From: Staphylococcus cornubiensis
GTDB taxonomy: Bacteria; Bacillota; Bacilli; Staphylococcales; Staphylococcaceae
DNA length: 64,000 nt
Direction of reading: 5' to 3'
Assembly (NCBI RefSeq): GCF_900183575.1
Contig: NZ_FXUZ01000004.1
Location: forward strand, 62,001-126,000
The translations under genes were made by a program, and so were the position numbers. Position 1 is the stretch's first letter. Each line of letters starts with the position of its first letter. Under the pieces are notes generated by a model that saw only the letters and a list, made by a program, of their open reading frames with translations, made no database searches and was not told the origin of the DNA. Of this stretch, positions 19,252 to 27,558 are shown piece by piece.

Positions 19252-20211
19252 GTGGAAAATTTCAAGATCATCATTAGGAATATATTTTTAAAAGAAAGAA
19301 CAAAGAAGTTGTACAGAAAATTAAGCAAGTTAAAAAGTATCATGATGTTGCCTTTGAGTGACGAACAATTTACTAAATTAAACATTCGTATCAATACAGG
19401 TATAAAACTTAATTTGGATAATCCAGAACGTTTTATAGACAAAATGAATTGGCTCAAATTAAACTATCGTAATCCATTACAAACAGAATATACAGATAAA
19501 TTTTTGATGAGAAATCACATAATCGAGCACGGGTTTAATCACTTATTACCGCCGTTATTAGGTGCTTTTGAAAGTTTTGATGAAATCGATTTTAAACAAA
19601 TGCCAGAAAAGGTATTTCTAAAAACGAATCATACATCGGGCGTTAATCAATTAGTAGAGAGAGGTAAAACAGATTTTCGCCAAACTAAAAGTAGATTTAA
19701 CAGAGCTTTGAAAGATAATTATTACAAATATTCAAGAGAATGGAATTACAAAAACATCAATCCGAAAATACTTGTTGAGGAGTATTTAAATGATGAAGAC
19801 TTGGTAGATTATAAATTTTTTGTATTTGGTGGGAAAGTTGAGTTTTTTGGTGTTATTCAAAACATTAATGATGAGAAAGGCAATCCCTCCCTCAATAGTC
19901 GAATCAATTTATATGATAAAACATTAAAAAAATCCGATATTGACATTAGCAGAAAAGGTTTTGATGACAGTGATTTTAAGTTGAGTCAATATGTACCTGA
20001 AATGATGAAAGTAGCTGAAACGCTCGCTGCACCATTTCCGTTTTGTAGAGTAGATTTTTTAGTGAGTAAAGACAAGTTATATTTTGGAGAAATGACTTTT
20101 CATCCAAATGGAGGGCAATTAGTACTGAATCCGCTTGATAACGAAATAAAATATGGTCAAAAAATAGATTTAACACGTATTCCGAAAAATGATTTGAAAT
20201 CGGATAATTAA
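19252..20211 (+). CDS. TupA-like ATP-grasp protein of the capsule locus
   Basis: 319 residues, starting at GTG 19252 behind GAGGTG. It shows the family pattern: an early DKMNWLKLNYR, then FLKTNHTSG, a VEEYL motif with DYKFFVFGG, and CRVDFLV before GEMTFHPNGG. These are the nucleotide- and Mg-binding elements of the TupA-like ATP-grasp family, named from teichuronopeptide synthesis in Bacillus. Members are common in polysaccharide loci and are thought to ligate an amino acid or similar group to a uronic acid. A uronate-forming dehydrogenase three genes upstream makes an aminoacylated uronic acid in this capsule a reasonable inference. Confidence 0.78.
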   Translation: MENFKIIIRNIFLKERTKKLYRKLSKLKSIMMLPLSDEQFTKLNIRINTGIKLNLDNPERFIDKMNWLKLNYRNPLQTEYTDKFLMRNHIIEHGFNHLLPPLLGAFESFDEIDFKQMPEKVFLKTNHTSGVNQLVERGKTDFRQTKSRFNRALKDNYYKYSREWNYKNINPKILVEEYLNDEDLVDYKFFVFGGKVEFFGVIQNINDEKGNPSLNSRINLYDKTLKKSDIDISRKGFDDSDFKLSQYVPEMMKVAETLAAPFPFCRVDFLVSKDKLYFGEMTFHPNGGQLVLNPLDNEIKYGQKIDLTRIPKNDLKSDN

Positions 20212-20231
20212 AGATGCAGAGGTGGTTGATT

Positions 20232-21422
20232 GTGAAGGTCAATTCAATAGAAAATCATTTTATTTTTAAGATATCCACCATAGTTATTTTTGTGCTGTAT
20301 TTTCTTATTTTGTTGGGATCTCTTAATGCTACTGTGTCTTCATTTTCAGTTATAGGTTTAATCGCATTGTTTTTAGTTTTTGGGATTACTAATATAGGTT
20401 TACTTGTTTATTTATTTAAAGGTGTGAACTTAAATAAGTTACAATCGATTATTTTATTCGCGATTTTAGCACTCGTTGTTATTTGTTTGATTTCTATTTT
20501 GAATAATGGCTATCACTTTAAGGATTTGATTAATAGTGTTCAGATGATTGCTTGTTTGAATACGATACTGTATTTGAGTTTCATAAAACTGGATTATAGT
20601 GACTTAAAATCGATTAATATAATGGTTATCGCTTTTACTATGTACCATTTTATGTTTTTCATTCTAGCAGGAACACCACATTTATTTTCAAGTATCTATA
20701 ACAACTCTAACTTAATGGGGCCTTATATGTTTTATACCTCTTTTTTTCTTATTTGTGGCATAAAGTTTTCTAAATATAAGATTTTATATTTTGTCGTGTT
20801 AGTGATGAGTTTAATTCTGATTTTAGCGAGTGATACGAGATCAATTCTATTAAGTGTGATTGCTACTTGCCTGGTTTACATATGTTGGAAATTCATAGTG
20901 AAATATCGTTTTATTGCAGCAGTATTCTTTTTGGCTTTAATTGTTATAAGTATTGCGTTTATATATTTTTATCCGATACTCCCAACATTTCAATTCTATT
21001 TACCGTTAGAGAATTGGGTGTTAACTCATACTGGAAAAAGTATTATGTCGGGGCGAAATGAATTGTGGCTTCCGTTAATAGAGTTTATAAATCAAAAGCC
21101 ATTCTTAGGCTATGGACCGGGAACACTTGCGAGAGATCTTTATATACATAATCAATCTCCTCACAATTTATATTTAAATATTTTAATGCAAATTGGTTAT
21201 TTAGGGCTCATATTGGTTCTTCTCATTTTTTTATTAATATGGATGGGCATGATCCGTTGTAAAAATAATTTTTTAGTTAGACTATCCGCTAGTTTTTTTG
21301 TTGGCATTATTGTCCATCAATCTTTTGAAACAACACTATTTCAAAACCAACTGTCTATTGGATTGCTACAAATATTTATCGTAGGCGTGAGTTTCAGTAT
21401 AGCAACACATATGAATCAATAA
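20232..21422 (+). CDS. Capsule polymerase (Wzy-like, O-antigen ligase/polymerase superfamily)
   Basis: 396 residues from GTG 20232, preceded by AGAGGTGG. An upstream ATG at 20214 precedes that ribosome site and is less likely. About ten to twelve membrane segments. The extracellular loop and following residues GYGPGTLARD and SPHNLYLNIL match the Wzy_C pattern. It should polymerise flipped repeat units outside the membrane, with length set by CapA/CapB. Sequence is AT-rich as usual for polymerases. Confidence 0.82.
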   Translation: MKVNSIENHFIFKISTIVIFVLYFLILLGSLNATVSSFSVIGLIALFLVFGITNIGLLVYLFKGVNLNKLQSIILFAILALVVICLISILNNGYHFKDLINSVQMIACLNTILYLSFIKLDYSDLKSINIMVIAFTMYHFMFFILAGTPHLFSSIYNNSNLMGPYMFYTSFFLICGIKFSKYKILYFVVLVMSLILILASDTRSILLSVIATCLVYICWKFIVKYRFIAAVFFLALIVISIAFIYFYPILPTFQFYLPLENWVLTHTGKSIMSGRNELWLPLIEFINQKPFLGYGPGTLARDLYIHNQSPHNLYLNILMQIGYLGLILVLLIFLLIWMGMIRCKNNFLVRLSASFFVGIIVHQSFETTLFQNQLSIGLLQIFIVGVSFSIATHMNQ

Positions 21423-21454
21423 ATTGAGTTTTTAATAGATAGGGGTTTTTATTT

Positions 21455-22699
21455 GTGAAAAACATTTGGATTATGAATCATTACGCAACAGATCAATATT
21501 TTAATGAAGGTGGTAGACATTATTGGTTTGCAAAATACTTAAAGCAACAAGGATATGAAGTGACCATTTTTTGTGCAAATACAAGGCATAATTCTAATGA
21601 AACGATAAATAACCAGAAAAAGTTATATAGTGAGCGCGTTGTTAATGAGATTCCTTTTGTTTTTGTAAAATCACATGCCTATCAGTCTAATAATCACCAT
21701 CGAATTTTTAATATGATTACTTTTGCAAAAAGGTTACTCACTGTTGCCGAAGAATACCGGAAAAGATATGGACGACCGGATGTTATTTTAGCTTCTAGTG
21801 TGCATCCGCTCACATTAATAGCTGGGTTAAAAATTGCTGAAAAGTGGAATATTAAATGTGTAGTTGAAATTCGAGATTTATGGCCTGAAAGTATTGTAGC
21901 TTATAACATTTTGAGTGAGAAAAATCCATTTGTTAAATTGATGTATCATATGGAAAAAATAATTTATCAAAAAGCGGATTCTATTATAATGACTTGGCCG
22001 GGTGGTTATGAATATATAAAAAACAGAGGATGGAAGAATCAGATATCTGAAGACAAGGTCCATCATATTAGTAATGGGGTTGTATTGAAAGACTTTTATC
22101 ACAATGTAACAACTTTTAATCAAGCTGACGTTCATTTATTAAATCGAGAGTTTAAAAACTTTATTTACACAGGTTCAATTCGAAAAGTGAATGACTTGTC
22201 ACTACTAATAGGTGCAGCCCAAATTTTAGAAAAGAGTTATCCGGAAGAGAAAATTAGAATACTCATATATGGTGATGGAGATGAAAGAAGTCAACTTGTG
22301 GATAAGGTGAAAGCATTAAAACTTAACAACGTCCTATTTAAAGGTAAAATCCCTAAAAAATTCATCCCATTTATTTTAAAAAATGCATACGCCAATATAC
22401 TGCATAACCGCAGTACAAAACTAGATCAGTATGGGCAGAGTCAAAATAAACTATTTGAATATCTTGCTGCTGGAAGGCCTATTTTACAGACATATACGAC
22501 AGGCTACAGTATGATTGAACGTTATCATTGTGGTGTCTGTGTGAGTGCGCAAACGCCTCAAAAAGTAGCTGAAGCGATAGTAGCGATGGCTAAAGATGAG
22601 GAGTTAGCATATGAACAAGGAGAAAATGCTTCTCAAATTGCGGAACACTATGATTTTGAAAATTTAACGAAAAAACTTGTTCAAATATTGGAGAGTTAG
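21455..22699 (+). CDS. GT4 glycosyltransferase, WbuB/CapL/PglA-like
   Basis: 414 residues, GTG start at 21455 behind AGGGG. The N-terminus (NHYATDQ, GGRHYWFAKYL) and the VEIRDLWPES motif near residue 140 are typical of WbuB-like enzymes, which add an amino-deoxy sugar. A C-terminal donor domain with YGDG and EYLAAGRP follows. It is directly upstream of the sugar-phosphate transferase, the position of PglA in bacillosamine pathways, so it may add the second residue. Acceptor and donor are inferred. Confidence 0.82.
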   Translation: MKNIWIMNHYATDQYFNEGGRHYWFAKYLKQQGYEVTIFCANTRHNSNETINNQKKLYSERVVNEIPFVFVKSHAYQSNNHHRIFNMITFAKRLLTVAEEYRKRYGRPDVILASSVHPLTLIAGLKIAEKWNIKCVVEIRDLWPESIVAYNILSEKNPFVKLMYHMEKIIYQKADSIIMTWPGGYEYIKNRGWKNQISEDKVHHISNGVVLKDFYHNVTTFNQADVHLLNREFKNFIYTGSIRKVNDLSLLIGAAQILEKSYPEEKIRILIYGDGDERSQLVDKVKALKLNNVLFKGKIPKKFIPFILKNAYANILHNRSTKLDQYGQSQNKLFEYLAAGRPILQTYTTGYSMIERYHCGVCVSAQTPQKVAEAIVAMAKDEELAYEQGENASQIAEHYDFENLTKKLVQILES

Positions 22700-22710
22700 G
22701 AGAGAGGGTC

Positions 22711-23307
22711 ATGTTAAAACGTGTGTTTGATTTTACTATAAGTGCAATTGCATTGGTTGCGACATCTCCTTTATTCATTGGTTCAGCTATATTAATTCGA
22801 AAAGAGTTAGGCTCGCCTGTTATTTTTAAACAAGTAAGGCCAGGAAAAGATGAAGCGCCTTTTAAAATATATAAATTCAGAACAATGACTGATGAGAAAG
22901 ATGACCTTGGACGCCTTTTACCAGATGAAGCACGTATGACAAAAGTGGGGTCATGGATTAGAAAAATGAGTATTGATGAGTTACCACAGCTCATTAATGT
23001 GTTGAAAGGTGATTTGAGTTTAGTCGGACCTAGACCTTTACTAATGGAATACTTGCCATTGTACAGTGATAAACAACGTCAAAGGCATCGTGTGAAACCA
23101 GGAATTACAGGTTGGGCGCAAGTGAATGGTAGGAATGCCATTACTTGGGAACAAAAATTCAAACTGGATGTGTGGTATGTGGAAAATCAATCATTCAAAT
23201 TAGATATGTTCATTTTATATCGAACAATCAAAAATGTGCTTCTAAAAAAGGATATTAGTGCTGAAAATCATGTGACAATAGAAAAGTTTAGAGGTAACCA
23301 TATATGA
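22711..23307 (+). CDS. Initiating sugar-phosphate transferase (CapM/PglC-like)
   Basis: 198-residue monotopic phosphoglycosyltransferase. It has an N-terminal membrane-inserting helix (about 6-32), then KFRTM, the catalytic DE pair in SIDELPQL, SLVGPRPLL and PGITGWAQVNGRN. The length equals the minimal PglC form without the large N-terminal domain. It transfers a sugar-1-phosphate to undecaprenyl phosphate and so starts the repeat unit. Together with the next two genes the likely first sugar is di-N-acetylbacillosamine. It ends overlapping the acetyltransferase ATG by four bases. Confidence 0.88.
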   Translation: MLKRVFDFTISAIALVATSPLFIGSAILIRKELGSPVIFKQVRPGKDEAPFKIYKFRTMTDEKDDLGRLLPDEARMTKVGSWIRKMSIDELPQLINVLKGDLSLVGPRPLLMEYLPLYSDKQRQRHRVKPGITGWAQVNGRNAITWEQKFKLDVWYVENQSFKLDMFILYRTIKNVLLKKDISAENHVTIEKFRGNHI

Positions 23308-23924
23308 AAAAACTGATTTTAATTGGCAAAGGTGGCCATGCAAAAGTTGTGAGAGATATTGCTGACATGAGTAACGAGTATCAGGTTGTGGGTTATTTAG
23401 ATGACAGCATCAGTCAGTATTATGAAGAAGAAGACTTATTCTATGACAATCTTGCACGAATGAATGACTATAGCACAAATTTTTATTTTTGTATCGCAAT
23501 AGGGAGTAATGACGTACGTGAACAAATTTTTAACAAGAGTCAAGTGGATATCGATCGATTTGCGACACTGGTGCATCCGACTGCAGTGATGAGTCCGAGC
23601 GTCAGCATTGGGAAAGGGTCTGTAGTGATGGCACAAGTGGTGATTAATGCAGCAACAAAAATAGGCAATCACGTGATTATCAATACAGGCGCCGTTGTTG
23701 AACATGATAACCAAATAGCAGATTTTGCCCATGTTTCACCACACGCTACGTTAACAGGCGGTGTGAAAGTTGGTGAATGTGTGCATGTCGGTGCAGGTGC
23801 AACCATTCTTCCAACTATTGAAATTGGGCGTCATACGATTGTGGGTGCTGGTGCGACGGTGGTTAAAAATGTGGGTGAACATATGACGGTCATCGGCACA
23901 CCTGCTAGACCAAAGGAGGAATAA
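23304..23924 (+). CDS. Sugar N-acetyltransferase (PglD-like, left-handed beta-helix)
   Basis: 206 residues with a small N-terminal nucleotide-sugar-binding domain (opening LILIGKGGHAKVV) and a C-terminal hexapeptide-repeat beta-helix (about 95-200, with repeats like IGKGSVVMAQ and VGECVHVGAG). The His in AVVEHDN is the likely catalytic base. PglD acetylates the 4-amino group of UDP-4-amino-4,6-dideoxy-GlcNAc. The overlap with the transferase gene and the aminotransferase 3 bases downstream support this pathway role. Confidence 0.85.
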   Translation: MKKLILIGKGGHAKVVRDIADMSNEYQVVGYLDDSISQYYEEEDLFYDNLARMNDYSTNFYFCIAIGSNDVREQIFNKSQVDIDRFATLVHPTAVMSPSVSIGKGSVVMAQVVINAATKIGNHVIINTGAVVEHDNQIADFAHVSPHATLTGGVKVGECVHVGAGATILPTIEIGRHTIVGAGATVVKNVGEHMTVIGTPARPKEE

Positions 23925-23927
23925 GGT

Positions 23928-25076
23928 TTGGAAAATGAGCGGATATTTTTATCAAGACCCCATACGGGAGGTCATGAAAAGCAATATATCGAACGCGCTT
24001 TTGAACAGAATTGGATTGCGCCATTAGGGGAAAATGTAAATGCATTTGAAGACAGTGTTAAGACGTACGTCGGTAGTGAGTATGCGCTTGCATTGAGCAG
24101 TGGTACAGCCGCAGTACATCTTGCTTTAATTGAAAGTGGTGTTAAAGCAGGCGATGTAGTCTTTTGTTCAACACTTACATTTTGTGCAACATCTAATCCA
24201 ATTTTATACCAAAATGCGACACCTGTTTTTATTGATTCAGAAAAAGACTCTTGGAATATGTCGCCTATTGCACTTGAAAACGCGTTTAAGACGTATGAAG
24301 ATAAAGGTATTAAACCCAAAGCTGTGATTGTAGTGAATTTATATGGTCAAATGTCTCAATTCGATAAAATTCAAGCGTTATGCGATCGTTATCAAGTGAA
24401 ATTAATTGAAGATGCAGCGGAATCTCTAGGCGCTATGTATCACGATAAAATGAGCGGAATATTCGGTGATTACAGTATATTTTCATTTAATGGGAACAAG
24501 ATAATTACGACAAGTGGTGGGGGTATGCTTGTTTCAAGGCAACACTCATTAGAACATGCCTTATTTTTATCAACACAGGCAAGAGATCAAGCATTACATT
24601 ATGAACACAGTGAATTAGGCTACAATTACAGACTAAGCAATATTTCAGCAGGGATTGGTCGAGGCCAAATGGAAGTGTTAAACGACAGAATTGCGCGAAG
24701 AAGAGCGATATTTGAAAATTACCAAAAAGCTTTTCGTGACTTAAAAGGGTTTGAGTTTCAACCCGAATTAAAATCGTCTAAAGGTAATCGATGGTTAACT
24801 GCTTTGACCATCAATCCAGATGAAGCAAGAGTAACTGTTCATCAAATCATTGAAAAATTAAGTGCTGAAAATATTGAAGCACGACCCGTTTGGAAGCCAA
24901 TGCACTTGCAACCTTTATATCGTGATTATAACTATATTGCCGAATCATCAGATAATGCTAAAGAACTGTTCGAAAATGGAATCTGCTTGCCATCAGGATC
25001 GGATATGACTGATGCACAACAAGACCGCGTCATATCAATCATTAAAAAGATGTATGAAGCGGCACATGAAATATGA
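23928..25076 (+). CDS. Sugar aminotransferase (PglE-like, DegT/DnrJ/EryC1 family)
   Basis: 382-residue PLP enzyme of the DegT family. SSGTAAVHLAL (about 58-68) binds PLP phosphate, EDAAESLGA supplies the Asp under the ring and FSFNGNKIITTSGGG carries the Schiff-base Lys. It should aminate the 4-keto sugar made by CapD, giving UDP-4-amino-4,6-dideoxy-GlcNAc. Start is TTG at 23928 just after AAGGAGGAATAAGG. It is the last capsule gene, with a terminator 13 bases after the stop. Confidence 0.86.
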   Translation: MENERIFLSRPHTGGHEKQYIERAFEQNWIAPLGENVNAFEDSVKTYVGSEYALALSSGTAAVHLALIESGVKAGDVVFCSTLTFCATSNPILYQNATPVFIDSEKDSWNMSPIALENAFKTYEDKGIKPKAVIVVNLYGQMSQFDKIQALCDRYQVKLIEDAAESLGAMYHDKMSGIFGDYSIFSFNGNKIITTSGGGMLVSRQHSLEHALFLSTQARDQALHYEHSELGYNYRLSNISAGIGRGQMEVLNDRIARRRAIFENYQKAFRDLKGFEFQPELKSSKGNRWLTALTINPDEARVTVHQIIEKLSAENIEARPVWKPMHLQPLYRDYNYIAESSDNAKELFENGICLPSGSDMTDAQQDRVISIIKKMYEAAHEI

Positions 25077-25089
25077 TTTGCCTATTAAA

Positions 25090-25132
25090 AATGAGGAGTG
25101 ATGCGAACATGCTATTCACTTCTCGTTTTTTA
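25090..25132. terminator. Terminator of the capsule operon, probably shared with the convergent PhzF gene
   Basis: A 12-base stem (25090-25101 with 25116-25127, G-U pairs allowed) is followed by TTTTT on the plus strand. The A-rich start also allows termination of the convergent minus-strand gene. Confidence 0.8.
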
Positions 25133-25906
25133 TTAAATATAAAGCTCACTTTGTGCAAATAGTACAGCTTCTCCAGCTAATGTCAGTACACCATCTTTGA
25201 ATGTTGTATAAAGCGTACCACCTCGTGATGAAGCTTGATATGCCAAGACCTCTGTTTGATTTAACTTTTTAGCCCAGTACGGCGCAATATGACAATGTCC
25301 TGAACCACATACTGGATCTTCTGCAATACTGTGTTTTGGCGCAAAGCTCCGAGAAACGCAATCCGTGTCAGTACCTGGTGCAGTGACATGTACGAGCACG
25401 CCGTCGAGTTGTTTGACTTTCTCGATGTTAGGTTTCAAATAAATCACTTGTTCACTGTTTTCAAAGACACATAATAAATCTCTTCCTAAATACACTTCTG
25501 TTGGTGTATCACCTAACGCATCAATGATATCTTGAGTGATTTCAACACGTTTTAATTCAAAAGGTGGGAAAGTCATGCGATAAAGGTGATCTTCTCGTGT
25601 GACAGTTAAATCGCCACTTAATGTTGAAAAAGTGACGTCTTTAAGGGTTGTATCTACTTCATTCATGAGGATAAACGCGGTTGCTAATGTCGCATGACCG
25701 CATAAATCAATTTCTCCTCCAGGTGTAAACCAACGCAATTGATACTTCCCATTTTGCTTCACTGAAAAAGCAGTTTCAGATAAATTGTTTTCTTGTGCAA
25801 TCAATAACATCGTTTGGTCATTCAACCATTCATCTAAAATACATACTGCTGCAGGATTCCCACTAAAAACACGATTGGTAAATGCATCCACTACATATTG
25901 TTTCAA
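25133..25906 (-). CDS. PhzF-family epimerase/isomerase-like protein
   Basis: 257 residues from TTG at 25906, which has AAGGAG eight bases upstream. The GTG at 25915 overlaps that site. The N-terminus (VVDAFTN..FSGNPAAVC) and NNLSETAF with its catalytic-type Glu are the signature of the PhzF fold. A later DPVCGSGH motif completes the second half. Many PhzF-like proteins outside phenazine clusters have no known substrate and no phenazine genes are present here, so no reaction is proposed. Confidence 0.88.
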   Translation of the reverse strand: MKQYVVDAFTNRVFSGNPAAVCILDEWLNDQTMLLIAQENNLSETAFSVKQNGKYQLRWFTPGGEIDLCGHATLATAFILMNEVDTTLKDVTFSTLSGDLTVTREDHLYRMTFPPFELKRVEITQDIIDALGDTPTEVYLGRDLLCVFENSEQVIYLKPNIEKVKQLDGVLVHVTAPGTDTDCVSRSFAPKHSIAEDPVCGSGHCHIAPYWAKKLNQTEVLAYQASSRGGTLYTTFKDGVLTLAGEAVLFAQSELYI

Positions 25907-25985
25907 GATAACCACTCCTTACTCATGTTGAATTGAATACCATTATACTAAATAGTCATATGCAAGTGGAATCTATATTTAAAGT

Positions 25986-26039
25986 TTTTATTGATTATCG
26001 ATAAAAATGGTGGTATAATTTTATCGATAATCAATAAAA
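25986..26039 (+). promoter_or_regulatory. Promoter embedded in a perfect 21-bp inverted repeat (operator of the DUF2975/XRE operon)
   Basis: Arms 25986-26006 and 26019-26039 are exact reverse complements separated by 12 bases. A near-consensus promoter lies inside: TTGATT (25991-25996), a 17-base spacer and TATAAT (26014-26019). The left arm covers the -35 and the right arm starts at the -10, so a bound dimer would block RNA polymerase. The XRE-type regulator encoded third in the operon is the obvious candidate ligand. Confidence 0.85.
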
Positions 26040-26051
26040 TTGGAGACTTCA

Positions 26052-26525
26052 ATGAAAATACCAAAACACATGAGAGTGATTCAAATGCTAGCTGTGATCA
26101 CGTCTGTCTTATATCTTGTTGGAGGAGTTAAAGACTTAATCTATTATTATCAATTGCTTGAAACGTCAATTTGGCATGCGCCATTACAATATCAACTTTA
26201 TGCGCTAGTGTATACTGTACGATTACTGATCCTCGTGGGTGTTTTTGTCTTAACAATCATACTCATTAATGATATATACAAGAAATTTGAATTTTCAACT
26301 CAATCACAGATGAGGATTTTATATCTTTCTCTCGGTATCATGATATTCTCAGCCACAAGCGTTTTGTCTAATTCAATTCAAATTGAGACGAAATATATGA
26401 AAGCGCTGAATATGCAGGGTTTATCTGATACCCTTTTAATGGTACTCGGTACAGTGGCACTCATTTTTGGTACTATTTATGACAAGTCACGGAAACTCAA
26501 AGAAGAAAACGATTTAACGATATAA
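26052..26525 (+). CDS. DUF2975-like four-helix membrane protein, first copy
   Basis: 157 residues from ATG 26052 with TTGGAG nine bases upstream. Four hydrophobic segments (about 10-30, 48-72, 90-110, 125-145) and a charged C-terminal tail ending KEENDLTI. Function unknown. Proteins of this type are usually encoded next to a small XRE-type regulator, as here. It is the first gene after the inverted-repeat promoter and has a paralogue directly downstream. Confidence 0.75.
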   Translation: MKIPKHMRVIQMLAVITSVLYLVGGVKDLIYYYQLLETSIWHAPLQYQLYALVYTVRLLILVGVFVLTIILINDIYKKFEFSTQSQMRILYLSLGIMIFSATSVLSNSIQIETKYMKALNMQGLSDTLLMVLGTVALIFGTIYDKSRKLKEENDLTI

Positions 26526-26567
26526 AGAATCAAATTGGAGTAAAATGAAATGAAAGTAGGGATAAAC

Positions 26568-27041
26568 ATGAAAAGAAATATTAAATATCTAAAGTTCACT
26601 TCAGTAATATTAATTGTCCTTTTTGTATTGCTTTCAATAAAAAATTTGTTCAAGTATAGCCAATTGTTGGATGACGGAATATGGCATGCATCAATATCGT
26701 ATCAGCTTTATGCCCTTGTATATGTGTTACAAGTTATCTTAGCTTTAGTTGTTTTTACATTCGTATATCAAATATTTAGTAAAGTAAACGTAAATACTAA
26801 ATTTAGATTTTCAGATAAGATACACGATAAAACGTTGTATACTTCGATGTGTATTTTGATTTTTGTTTCTCTTCATTTTTTGATAGATTTCTTACATGTC
26901 GATCAAGCCATTGTTAGCGTATTAGATATTGGAAACCTGACTGCAACTTTACTTGTTGTTATTAATTTATTACTCCTCTCATTTACTACGATTTATAGAA
27001 GGTCTCAAGAGATTAAAGAAGAAAATGATTTGACGATATAA
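26568..27041 (+). CDS. DUF2975-like four-helix membrane protein, second copy
   Basis: 157 residues if started at ATG 26568, which aligns with the start of the upstream copy. An ATG at 26550 behind TTGGAG is the alternative. It shares the layout, the YSQLLDDGIWHA/YQLYALVY pattern and the same KEENDLTI ending with the first copy, so a tandem duplication is evident although DNA identity is now low. Function unknown. The XRE gene begins 10 bases after its stop. Confidence 0.75.
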   Translation: MKRNIKYLKFTSVILIVLFVLLSIKNLFKYSQLLDDGIWHASISYQLYALVYVLQVILALVVFTFVYQIFSKVNVNTKFRFSDKIHDKTLYTSMCILIFVSLHFLIDFLHVDQAIVSVLDIGNLTATLLVVINLLLLSFTTIYRRSQEIKEENDLTI

Positions 27042-27050
27042 GGAGTCACC

Positions 27051-27254
27051 ATGATTAAAATAAAGTTAGATGAAGTGTTGAAAGAAAAAGACGTATCGCT
27101 TACCGAATTGTCCAAAGCTGTCGACGTGACCATTGCGAACTTATCCATTTTAAAGACAGGGAAAGCCAAGGCCGTGCGCTTCAGTACTTTAGAGGCTATA
27201 TGTAAATATTTAGAATGCCAACCCGGTGATATTATTGTTTATGAAGAATCGTAA
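27051..27254 (+). CDS. Small XRE/Cro-type regulator (YozG-like)
   Basis: 67 residues, a single helix-turn-helix domain (about 13-62) with the pattern SLTELSKAVDV..ANLSILKTGKAKAVRFSTL and no second domain. Such short regulators are typically encoded with DUF2975 proteins. An AAGGAG ribosome site precedes the ATG. It probably represses its own operon through the inverted repeat at 25986-26039. That is inference from context. Confidence 0.87.
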   Translation: MIKIKLDEVLKEKDVSLTELSKAVDVTIANLSILKTGKAKAVRFSTLEAICKYLECQPGDIIVYEES

Positions 27255-27377
27255 TTAGTCCTTAATTCTAAGATAAGTTAACACAAGGGCTCGTGTGTAA
27301 CGTGAGTGTTCAAAAAAGACCTAAAATAGTCCGAAACGTTGATATGACAGTATTTCTCAAAATGAATGATTAAAATC

Positions 27378-27437
27378 CCACATCACTCTTAACGCAAAAT
27401 TTCGTGTTTTTTGCGTTAAGAGTGATGTGGTTTTTTT
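27378..27437 (+). terminator. Strong terminator after the XRE operon
   Basis: A perfect 22-base stem (27378-27399 with 27409-27430) with a 9-base loop, followed by seven T. It lies 120 bases past the XRE stop. Confidence 0.92.
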
Positions 27438-27511
27438 ATTAGAAACCAAATCAACTAATGAAGTTGTAATGTAAGCGATTATATTGCTGGCTATGTACTA
27501 AGAATAATTGT

Positions 27512-27558
27512 TTGAGGTAGTGAAATTTTAAACATATAATATGAAGTGTATTTCATAT
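27512..27558 (+). promoter_or_regulatory. Candidate promoter with overlapping operator upstream of the amidohydrolase
   Basis: TTGAGG (27512-27517), a 17-base spacer and TATAAT (27535-27540). A palindrome with 7-base arms (27539-27545 and 27552-27558, ATATGAA/TTCATAT) overlaps the expected start site. If used for the amidohydrolase, the leader is about 300 bases. I see no convincing gene in 27559-27853. Confidence 0.5.

Noticed and set aside
25133-25906. PhzF-like gene considered as evidence of phenazine synthesis
   Set aside because: No other phenazine genes are present. PhzF-fold proteins are widespread without that pathway.
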